Source: an uncultured Leptotrichia sp. (GTDB lineage: Bacteria > Fusobacteriota > Fusobacteriia > Fusobacteriales > Leptotrichiaceae). From it: a DNA stretch of 50,573 nt. A program made the position numbers and the translations under genes. The DNA is taken from positions 1-50,573 of the forward strand of contig CALEXX010000020.1 in the NCBI GenBank assembly GCA_937925095.1, in the 5' to 3' direction. A model generated the notes under the pieces. The model was not told where the DNA came from. It did not search any database and saw nothing but the letters and a program-made list of their open reading frames with translations. Positions 17,899 through 24,239 of the stretch are shown here, one piece after another; position 1 is the first letter of the stretch, and each line of letters opens with the position of its first letter.

Positions 17899-19114
17899 TC
17901 CATAATTTTTCCTGGCGTTCATTTGCCGCATTTTCAAATTTATTATCTCCAGGATTGTAAAATTTTATTTTTTCATTCATATAATCCTGTTTTACAAAAT
18001 GTTCAGGATATGCATGGGGATACTTATAATCCTTTGCACCTAGCTTTGTAAGATGTTTAGGTACTTCCTGAATTTTATTATTCTCAATCTGGCTTATAGC
18101 TGCATCTATTGCCAGGTATGCTGAATTGCTCTTTGGAGAAAGTGCAAGATAAATAGCCACTTCAGATAAAATTATTCTGGCTTCAGGCATTCCAATTTCT
18201 TTTGTTGCATGCATTCCCGCCACAGCTATTGGAAGAGCCTGGGGATTTGCAAGTCCTATATCTTCAGATGACAGAATTACAAGCCTTCTTGCAAGATACA
18301 TCGGATCTTCACCACCTGAAAGCATTTTTCCTATCCAGTAAACTGCCGCATCAGGATCACTTCCCCTTATGCTCTTTATCATGGCTGAAATAGTGTCATA
18401 CTTATCTTCTGTTTTATGGTAGGATTTTTTTGTATTAAGGACTTCCTTCACTTCTTCAATAGTAAAATTCACTCCTGTATTTGAAAGCAGTTCGAGTATA
18501 TTTATTGCCTGTCTCGCATCCCCTTCTATTATTTCTGCAATATATGACAGAATTTCTTCAGAAAAATCAAATTTTTCCTTTTCATTTATATTTTTAAGAA
18601 TTTTAAACAAATCTTCCTCATTCAATTTCTTAAATTCAAAGGCAAGACATCTTGATAAAAGTGCATTATTCAGACTATAGTAAGGATTTTCTGTTGTTGC
18701 TCCTATTAATATGATATTTCCATTTTCCAAATCTTGAAGCAGTGAATCCTGCTGCAATTTATTAAATCTATGGATTTCATCAAAAAACAGCAATGTCTGT
18801 CTTCCTTCCATACTGAATATTCTTTTTGCCCTTTCTGACAATTCCTTAATATCTGAAACTGAAGATTTTATTGCATTCAGATATTCATAATTGTAATTCA
18901 TTCTATTTGCAATAATTTCTGCAAGAGTTGTTTTTCCAGTTCCAGGAGCTCCCCAGAATATAGAATTCATGAATGTCCCTTTTTCTATAATCCTTTTCAG
19001 TACTCCCTTTTCCCCCACAAGTTTTTCCTGACCATAAAAATCCTCAAGAGTTTTAGGTCTGTATCTGAAAGCCAAAGGCTTTTTTTCTTCATATAGATTT
19101 TCAAATAAATTCAT
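17879..19114 (-). CDS. rarA: Replication-associated recombination protein A (MgsA/RarA ATPase)
   Basis: RarA is a clamp-loader-like AAA+ ATPase that acts at stalled replication forks. The N-terminus PLAFRYRPKTLEDFYGQE, Walker A GAPGTGKT (55-62), Walker B LLFFDEIHRF and sensor IGATTENPYYSLN are all typical, and the C-terminal SSEDIGLANPQALP and HAYPEHFVKQDY are family hallmarks. I choose the ATG at 19112-19114, 6 bases after AGAGGT; a GTG seven codons earlier would include the RBS in the coding sequence. The stop is only four bases from the stop of the convergent gene. Confidence 0.95.
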   Translation of the reverse strand: MNLFENLYEEKKPLAFRYRPKTLEDFYGQEKLVGEKGVLKRIIEKGTFMNSIFWGAPGTGKTTLAEIIANRMNYNYEYLNAIKSSVSDIKELSERAKRIFSMEGRQTLLFFDEIHRFNKLQQDSLLQDLENGNIILIGATTENPYYSLNNALLSRCLAFEFKKLNEEDLFKILKNINEKEKFDFSEEILSYIAEIIEGDARQAINILELLSNTGVNFTIEEVKEVLNTKKSYHKTEDKYDTISAMIKSIRGSDPDAAVYWIGKMLSGGEDPMYLARRLVILSSEDIGLANPQALPIAVAGMHATKEIGMPEARIILSEVAIYLALSPKSNSAYLAIDAAISQIENNKIQEVPKHLTKLGAKDYKYPHAYPEHFVKQDYMNEKIKFYNPGDNKFENAANERQEKLWNKKKEK

Positions 19115-19206
19115 TTTTTTACCTCTGTTTTTCACAATATTTATTTTATTTTTTCACTTTTTACTTTTTAGTATTTTCAATATAAAATTCCATTTATTAC
19201 TTTTTC

Positions 19207-19235
19207 ATTATAACACAAAACAGAAACTCTGAAAA
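19207..19235 (-). promoter_or_regulatory. Promoter of rarA
   Basis: TGTTATAAT is an extended -10 (TATAAT at 19207-19212) with a weak -35 TTTTCA (19230-19235) 17 bases away. A 9-base inverted repeat AACAGAAAC/GTTTCTGTT (19219-19227 and 19249-19257) overlaps it. Confidence 0.45.
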
Positions 19236-19283
19236 TATCAAAGTTCCTGTTTCTGTTCTTCTAATTCTTATCCAATAAAAAGA

Positions 19284-19306
19284 AGAACTTCAAAAGCTGA
19301 AGTTCT
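19284..19306 (-). terminator. Terminator after glycerol dehydrogenase gene
   Basis: AGAACTTCA/TGAAGTTCT, a perfect 9-base stem with a 5-base loop, starts 14 bases past the gldA stop. On the minus strand it is followed by TCTTTTTATT. Confidence 0.8.
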
Positions 19307-19319
19307 CCCTATTAAAATT

Positions 19320-20405
19320 CTATTTTCCAAGTTTGTCAGCAACTAATATTGCGGCAAATACACCGTCAGCAGTTACTTTAAAAGGCATATTATGAATAGT
19401 TTCTGTTTCTACTGTACTTGCTTCTGCAACTTTATATAATCTTTCTCTTGAAACACTTCCAAGTCCTAGCTGTCCAAGAGTTGTAGGTAATCCTACACTT
19501 TTACAGAATGCTATAACTTCATTGATTTCATCAAGTGATCTGTTTTCCAGAACCATTTGAACGATAGTTCCAAATGCAACTTTTTCTCCATGATACATAT
19601 GATGGCCTTCTTCAAGTATTGTAAGTCCATTATGAATTGCATGAGCCGCCGCAAGACCTCCACTTTCAAATCCTATTCCACTTAAATAAGTGTTAGCTTC
19701 AATTATATTTTCCACAGCTTTTGAACATACTTTATTTTCTACAGCAATTTTAGCTTTAAGTCCGTCTTCAAAAAGAGTATCCAGACATAATTCCGCTATG
19801 GCAAGAGCCGCTTTTGTAGCTTTTCCTCCAGCAATAGATGTAGCATTTGAGTCCACGCATGCTTTTGCTTCAAAATACGTAGAAAGGGCATCTCCTATTC
19901 CTGCTACTAATAGTCTTACAGGCGCATTTACAATAACATCTGTATCCATTATTACCATATCAGGATTTGATTTTAAGAATAAATATTTTTCAAATTCACC
20001 TTCAGGAGTGTATACTACTGATAAAGCACTACATGGTGCATCAGTAGATGCTATTGTTGGAACTATAATTACAGGAATATCTGTATAGTATGATATTGCT
20101 TTAGCGGCATCAAGAGTTTTTCCTCCACCTATTCCTATCATTACATCACATTTCTTAAATTTCAATATTTCGATATTTCTGTCTATTTCCTTTTGAGAAC
20201 ATTCTCCGCCAAAAACTTCAATATGGTATGGTACATTCTCCTTTTCAAATCCTTCGATTATCTTTCCTTTAAAGTTATCATAAACAAATTTATCTGCCAA
20301 TATATAAGCTGATGTTTTTCCTTTAACTTTGTAATATTGTCCAAGATTTGCCATTTCTCCTGCTCCTTGAACATATTTTGAAGGGGAATTAATAATTTTT
20401 CTCAT
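19320..20405 (-). CDS. gldA: Glycerol dehydrogenase (NAD+)
   Basis: GldA oxidises glycerol to dihydroxyacetone with NAD+ and belongs to the metal-dependent alcohol dehydrogenases. The 361-residue length fits. GIGGGKTLDAAKA (91-103) is the nucleotide-binding loop. The Zn ligands of characterised enzymes correspond to Asp172 (GIGDALST), His255 (AAAHAIHNG) and His272 (MYHGEKVAFG). ASTDAPCSALSV is also conserved. The RBS GGAG lies 8 bases before the ATG. It has its own promoter and terminator and no dihydroxyacetone kinase gene beside it. In an anaerobe it could equally run toward glycerol as a redox sink. Confidence 0.94.
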   Translation of the reverse strand: MRKIINSPSKYVQGAGEMANLGQYYKVKGKTSAYILADKFVYDNFKGKIIEGFEKENVPYHIEVFGGECSQKEIDRNIEILKFKKCDVMIGIGGGKTLDAAKAISYYTDIPVIIVPTIASTDAPCSALSVVYTPEGEFEKYLFLKSNPDMVIMDTDVIVNAPVRLLVAGIGDALSTYFEAKACVDSNATSIAGGKATKAALAIAELCLDTLFEDGLKAKIAVENKVCSKAVENIIEANTYLSGIGFESGGLAAAHAIHNGLTILEEGHHMYHGEKVAFGTIVQMVLENRSLDEINEVIAFCKSVGLPTTLGQLGLGSVSRERLYKVAEASTVETETIHNMPFKVTADGVFAAILVADKLGK

Positions 20406-20435
20406 ACAATCATCTCCACTTGTTATTTTTTTATT

Positions 20436-20456
20436 TTAACTAAGTTAATTATATCA
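20436..20456 (-). promoter_or_regulatory. Extended -10 promoter and palindromic operator of gldA
   Basis: TGATATAAT on the minus strand is an extended -10 (TATAAT at 20448-20453). It directly abuts a perfect 13-base palindrome TTAACTAAGTTAA (20436-20448), placed where a repressor would block transcription. Confidence 0.5.
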
Positions 20457-20504
20457 CTTTTTTTAATTTTTGAATAGATATTTTTTTTACATTTTTATAA
20501 AAAA

Positions 20505-20582
20505 GAAACTACCCTAAAAGCATGTTTTAAATCCTGGATAATAATATCCAATTTTTTTGACATACTTATATAGAATAGTTTC
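20505..20582 (-). terminator. Large nested hairpin after the flavoenzyme gene
   Basis: Three nested stems align. The outer is GAAACTA/TAGTTTC (20505-20511, 20576-20582), the middle AAGCATGT/ACATACTT with one wobble pair, and the inner TGGATA/TATCCA with a 4-base loop (20535-20550). On the minus strand the structure ends in TTTTTTAT, so it should terminate the gene ending at 20609. Confidence 0.65.
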
Positions 20583-20608
20583 GTTACTTTATCTCATTTT
20601 TCTATTTC

Positions 20609-21592
20609 CTAGTATTCCTTAATTAAATATTCAAATGCTCCTAGTGCAGCTTTCGCTCCTTCACCCATTGCAATGATAATCTGTTTCTGTTTTACTGTTG
20701 TAACATCTCCTGCAGCAAATATTCCCTTTACGCTTGTCATGTTATTTTCGTTATCTATTTCAATTTCTCCAACTTTATTAAGTTTTACTAAATCTTTTAC
20801 TAATTCACTTCTTGGAGATAGACCTATTTCAATAAACATTCCATTTATTTTTAATTCATGCTCTTCATTAGTTGCTCTATCCACATATTTTAAGCTCTCA
20901 GCAAATTCTTTTCCAACAACTTCTTTTGTTGCTGAATTAAGTATAACCTTTACATTTTCCCTTTCTGCAAGCTTATCCTGTAATACTTTGTCTGCTTTCA
21001 TTTCTGGCATGAATTCAATTAAAGTTACACTTTTAGCTATTCCTGACATATCAATAGCCGCTTCTACTCCTGAGTTTCCTCCACCTATAACTGCAACATC
21101 TAATCCTTTATAGAATGGTCCGTCACAAGTTGAACAGTAGTGAACTCCTTTTCCTGTATATTCCTTTTCTCCAGGAATATTAAGTCCTCTAGGTTTAGCT
21201 CCTGTTGCAATTATTATTGCCTTTGTTCTGTAACTTTTCCCGTCATCTGTTACAAAAATTTTATCTTTTCCATCTTCTTTAATTTCAGTTACAAGATGCC
21301 CTTCCTTAAAAGCCACTTCGTATTCCTTAAGATGCTTATGAAGAGATTCTGCAAACTTTGCTCCTGTTGTAGATGTAGTTCCTATTATGTTTTCTATTCC
21401 ATCTGTATCTAGAACCTGTCCTCCCACTTTAAGACCTACCATTGCAACTGAAAGTCCTTTTCTCACAGAATATATGGCTGCTGAAACTGCTGCCGGTCCT
21501 GCTCCTATTACAGTTACATCATATAATTTGTTTTCATCAATTTTTACTAGTTTTCCTTCATCAAGAACACCTAAATTCAAGCTAAAATCCAT
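20609..21592 (-). CDS. AhpF/TrxB-type pyridine nucleotide-disulfide reductase
   Basis: A 327-residue FAD flavoenzyme. The FAD loop is GAGPAA (about 30-35), the redox disulfide is Cys153-Ser-Thr-Cys156 (HYCSTCDGPF), the NAD(P) loop is GGGNSGVEAAID, and the C-terminal FAD motif is GIFAAGDVTTVKQKQIIIAMGEG split over the last 50 residues. FYKG, NSGVEAAIDMSGIAK and FMPEMKADKVLQDKL are closer to the C-terminal module of AhpF than to ordinary TrxB, but the tandem thioredoxin-fold N-terminus of AhpF is absent; about 23 residues precede the FAD fold instead. It probably reduces a thioredoxin, glutaredoxin-like or peroxiredoxin partner. No peroxiredoxin gene is nearby. RBS AGGAGG precedes the ATG. Confidence 0.85.
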   Translation of the reverse strand: MDFSLNLGVLDEGKLVKIDENKLYDVTVIGAGPAAVSAAIYSVRKGLSVAMVGLKVGGQVLDTDGIENIIGTTSTTGAKFAESLHKHLKEYEVAFKEGHLVTEIKEDGKDKIFVTDDGKSYRTKAIIIATGAKPRGLNIPGEKEYTGKGVHYCSTCDGPFYKGLDVAVIGGGNSGVEAAIDMSGIAKSVTLIEFMPEMKADKVLQDKLAERENVKVILNSATKEVVGKEFAESLKYVDRATNEEHELKINGMFIEIGLSPRSELVKDLVKLNKVGEIEIDNENNMTSVKGIFAAGDVTTVKQKQIIIAMGEGAKAALGAFEYLIKEY

Positions 21593-21624
21593 TTTTCCTC
21601 CTAAATATATAATATTTTTAATTT

Positions 21625-21637
21625 TGTAATCATTACA
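21625..21637. promoter_or_regulatory. PerR/Fur-like palindrome at the flavoenzyme promoter
   Basis: TGTAATCATTACA is a perfect 6-1-6 palindrome (7-1-7 with one mismatch at the ends). It resembles the PerR box TTATAATnATTATAA and lies just downstream of the -10 box, where binding would block initiation. The match is by eye. Confidence 0.45.
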
Positions 21638-21645
21638 TATTATGT

Positions 21646-21674
21646 ATTTTATTACAAATTATGGAATTTGTCAA
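21646..21674 (-). promoter_or_regulatory. Strong promoter of the flavoenzyme gene
   Basis: TTGACA (21669-21674), 17 bases, TAAAAT (21646-21651). The spacer holds a second inverted repeat, ACAAATT/AATTTGT (21654-21660 and 21665-21671). Confidence 0.7.
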
Positions 21675-21694
21675 CTCTTTTATGATGAAAGTAA

Positions 21695-22180
21695 AAATTT
21701 CTTCAAAAAACAAAATTAAATTTTAAATTTGGAATTGGGACTAATGCTTCTGATTATAAGGATTTAAAATTGTCATATAGAAATGCCAAGGAAATTTTGA
21801 AAATATCTGATGTATTTTCAACTTCAGAATCTGTTTTTGAATATGAGAAAATGAATTTAGAACTTCTTTTTATGAATCTAAAAAAATCTAATATTGAAAC
21901 TTTTAAGAAAAAATGCCTAAAAGATTTTTCTTTAAAGGAAATAAAAGAATTTTCAGTTATTCTTTCTGTTTATGAAAAATTTAATGGAAGTATAACTAAA
22001 ACTTCTGAAGAACTTTTTATGCACAAAAATACCCTCCAGTACAAACTTGCTAAAATAAAAAAAATTAGTGGATACGATCCAAGAAATCTTAGAGACTTTA
22101 CTGTCCTCAGTCTTGCTTTTAAATTATGGGCCATTGATTTTGAAAATACGGACTATATTAATTTTTCACCACGAAATTAA
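21695..22180 (+). pseudogene. Remnant of a CdaR/PucR-type transcription regulator
   Basis: The frame from 21695 to 22180 encodes about 160 residues that correspond only to the C-terminal part of a CdaR-family sugar-diacid regulator. FGIGTNASDYKDLKLSYRNA matches the end of the central domain, and YEKFNGSITKTSEELFMHKN followed by TLQYKLAKIKKISG is the C-terminal helix-turn-helix. Intact members have about 350-400 residues with an N-terminal ligand domain; that part is missing and a stop codon (21692-21694) precedes the fragment. The only possible start is a TTG at 21770 without an RBS, inside the conserved region. It ends at a terminator and probably is not expressed. Confidence 0.75.
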
Positions 22181-22186
22181 ATATAT

Positions 22187-22233
22187 AAAAAAAGACCGGT
22201 TAATATATCCAGAATATACTCTCCTGTCTTTTT
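22187..22233. terminator. Bidirectional terminator between the two pseudogenes
   Basis: AAAAAGAC/GTCTTTTT arms (22189-22196, 22226-22233) enclose an imperfect inner stem. T-runs follow on both strands, so it can serve the plus-strand remnant and the minus-strand operon. Confidence 0.7.
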
Positions 22234-22256
22234 ATAAATGTATCAATTTGAAATTT

Positions 22257-22488
22257 TTATTTAAAATTGATTCTATATATACATTTTTCTCTTTCACCTA
22301 AAACATATTGCTCGCTACTTTCCGGTAACTTTACAATCTCAGAAAATTCAAATCCAATATACTCACGAGTTTTTCTTGAAGCAAAAATGATAAGCCGGTA
22401 CATAATTTTTTTCTTGATTTCCTTCTGAAACTTTTTCCAATTTAAGATAGATTTCTTCACTTTTTAAAAAATCTGTATTAAAAAACAT
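22257..22488 (-). pseudogene. GNAT-family acetyltransferase with internal deletion and frameshift
   Basis: The ATG at 22486-22488 has a good RBS (AAAGGAG, 5 bases away) overlapping the stop of the gene before it. The first 35 codons (MFFNTDFLKSEEIYLKLEKV, then SEGNQEKNYVPAYHF) match the N-terminus of a family of GNAT acetyltransferases. In another frame, from about 22382, ASRKTREYIGFEFSEIVKL followed by GEREKCIYRINFK matches the C-terminus of the same family. The middle, some 80-90 codons with the acetyl-CoA-binding core, is missing, and the two ends are joined out of frame. Reading from the ATG stops after 41 codons. It is therefore a dead gene at the end of the hydrolase-mlaA operon. Confidence 0.75.
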
Positions 22489-22498
22489 AAATTCTCCT

Positions 22499-22903
22499 TT
22501 ATGTATAGATAAATTCAGGAATATCACTTTTTTCATAAGGATCGTAATTATTTAATTTACACATAAATTCTTTTAGATTTTCTATTTTTCCATCTTCTGT
22601 CCATTCTATCAAAGAAACTCCTGAAAAATCTTCAGATTCTTCATTTTTTTCTTTAAATTTAAAATACCATTCAACAATTGTCTGATTATCTTTATGAAAA
22701 AATTGTTTTATATCCCACGCAAGAACATCAGCACGACTGTTCCATTCATAAAACCAGAGTTTAATTTTTTCTATTCCTCTGTATTCAGGACCCCAACTCT
22801 CAGTATAAAGAATATTTTTTGAAAATATTCTATCTATTCCCAAATCTTTTTTTTCTAACCACATATTAAACCAAAGTGTAATAATTTCTTCTTTATTTTT
22901 CAT
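22499..22903 (-). CDS. SnoaL-like / NTF2-fold protein
   Basis: A 134-residue soluble protein with the NTF2-like pattern: an N-terminal helix (KEEIITLWFNMWLEKKD), then FSKNILYTESWGPEYRGIEKI and a beta sheet with QTIVEWYFKFK and DFSGVSLIEW. This matches the small SnoaL-like or nuclear transport factor 2 proteins common in Firmicutes and Fusobacteria. The fold hosts both enzymes and binding proteins, so activity cannot be assigned. AGGAG lies 9 bases before the ATG. It sits between the DUF4298 gene and the GNAT remnant in the same operon. Confidence 0.8.
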   Translation of the reverse strand: MKNKEEIITLWFNMWLEKKDLGIDRIFSKNILYTESWGPEYRGIEKIKLWFYEWNSRADVLAWDIKQFFHKDNQTIVEWYFKFKEKNEESEDFSGVSLIEWTEDGKIENLKEFMCKLNNYDPYEKSDIPEFIYT

Positions 22904-22932
22904 TTTTTTACACTCCTGACATATCCAATTTA

Positions 22933-23235
22933 TTATCTTCTCAGCATTTTTGCTGCAATTTCTACCATTCTTATTGCCAGTTCATGATTATCTCCGAATA
23001 AATTATAGGCACCGTCTTCACTTAGGACACCACACTTTAAATCTTCAGGTAAAAGATTATTGTTATAATCTTCCACATCAGAAAACCAGTCCTGACTGCT
23101 ATAATATTCATCCAGTTTTTTATAATCAGGTAAGTTTTCACACAATTTATCAAGAACAGCATTAAGTTCATTGAAAATCTCTGCAGATTTATCCATTATT
23201 TTTTCCATTTCTTCAATTCTTTTTATTTTATCCAT
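22933..23235 (-). CDS. DUF4298 protein
   Basis: A 100-residue acidic cytoplasmic protein recognisable as DUF4298 from IKRIEEMEKIMDKS, LDEYYSSQDWFSDVEDYN and LKCGVLSEDGAYNLFGDN. The first 50 residues look like a long helix pair. The function of the family is unknown. It starts 11 bases after mlaA with RBS GGGAG, so it is in the mlaA operon. Confidence 0.85.
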   Translation of the reverse strand: MDKIKRIEEMEKIMDKSAEIFNELNAVLDKLCENLPDYKKLDEYYSSQDWFSDVEDYNNNLLPEDLKCGVLSEDGAYNLFGDNHELAIRMVEIAAKMLRR

Positions 23236-23246
23236 AGTTTTTCTCC

Positions 23247-24239
23247 CTATTTTCTTACCTGCATTTTTCTATAATTGTAATAGAGTGCCTTTACAAGATC
23301 ATATTCAAAAGGGGAATTTAAATCTCCATATCTGAATCCTATAAGCAATCTGGCATTCAATCCTATAACTACAGGTCTTGTAAATCCATAAATACTCTTA
23401 TAAAATATTCCTGTATCAAAAAATAGTTCTGTTTCAACTTTTCCTTTTACGTATCCTTCCATTGCCGAGTCTGCAACGCTTCCTAATCCATCCCTCAATG
23501 TGCTTGGTCCCAATACAGGAAGCACAAGGTAGGAACCTGTAGGAACACCATAAACTCCGAGTGTATCCCCCATTGTTTCCCAGTCTTTCTTCAGTCCAAA
23601 TTTTTTAGCAACATCATTTGTTCCTAAAAGTCCAATAGTTGAATTTATTGCAAATCTTCCAAGTGCATTTGCAGCTTTTTTAGGTTTAAACTGCAGCAGG
23701 GAGTTAAACATTGTAGGTATTTCCTTAAAGTTGTTATAGAAATTTTCTATTCCTATTCTAATTGGCTTAGGAACAATTGCCGCATATACCCGTGAAGCTG
23801 GATACATAACTTTTCTGTCAAGCTGTGTATTAAAGGCATACATTCTTCTGTTAAATGGCTCAAATCCATCATTTATATCAGTCAGTTCAAATACTTTACT
23901 GGAAATAATATATTCTTCATCAAGTTTATCTATGTTACTTGCGACAATTCCGTATTTATCCTTTTCAAATGCTACATAATGATCGTTGTATTTCTTATTT
24001 TTATTCTTAGGATTGTAGTTATATCTCTCATATATTTCCACATTTTTTGAAGGTTCTTCAACAATATCTCCATCTACAAATTCCAGAAATATATCATCAT
24101 TTATTTCCTTTTCAACCATTTCAGTATAATTGAGATTTTCCGTGGTATAAGACTTTAAAGCCTCCGACTTCTCTCCATATGCAAAAGAAGTCGTAAACAA
24201 CACCGCCCCCAGTAATATGAATTTATTTCTTGCTTTCAT
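23247..24239 (-). CDS. mlaA: MlaA/VacJ-family outer-membrane lipid transport protein
   Basis: The MlaA domain begins at about residue 123 with NDGFEPFNRRMYAFN and continues with the hallmark regions NNFKEIPTMFNSLLQ, GRFAINSTIGLLGTND and GVYGVPTGSYLVLPVLGPST. In E. coli, MlaA is an outer-membrane lipoprotein that removes phospholipid from the outer leaflet. Two points are odd here. The signal (MKARNKFILLGAVLFTTSFAYG) has no lipobox Cys, so the protein is apparently not lipidated. Also, a hydrophilic stretch of about 100 residues precedes the domain. It starts directly at the stop of the hydrolase gene (TAGATG), with the RBS GGAGG in that gene's last codons, so translation is coupled. Confidence 0.9.
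   Translation of the reverse strand: MKARNKFILLGAVLFTTSFAYGEKSEALKSYTTENLNYTEMVEKEINDDIFLEFVDGDIVEEPSKNVEIYERYNYNPKNKNKKYNDHYVAFEKDKYGIVASNIDKLDEEYIISSKVFELTDINDGFEPFNRRMYAFNTQLDRKVMYPASRVYAAIVPKPIRIGIENFYNNFKEIPTMFNSLLQFKPKKAANALGRFAINSTIGLLGTNDVAKKFGLKKDWETMGDTLGVYGVPTGSYLVLPVLGPSTLRDGLGSVADSAMEGYVKGKVETELFFDTGIFYKSIYGFTRPVVIGLNARLLIGFRYGDLNSPFEYDLVKALYYNYRKMQVRK

Noticed and set aside
22257..22460. A stand-alone 67-residue minus-strand protein
   Set aside because: Its first 26 residues are out-of-frame reading of the GNAT N-terminal segment and have no RBS; only the last 41 residues resemble a family. It is better explained as part of the GNAT remnant.
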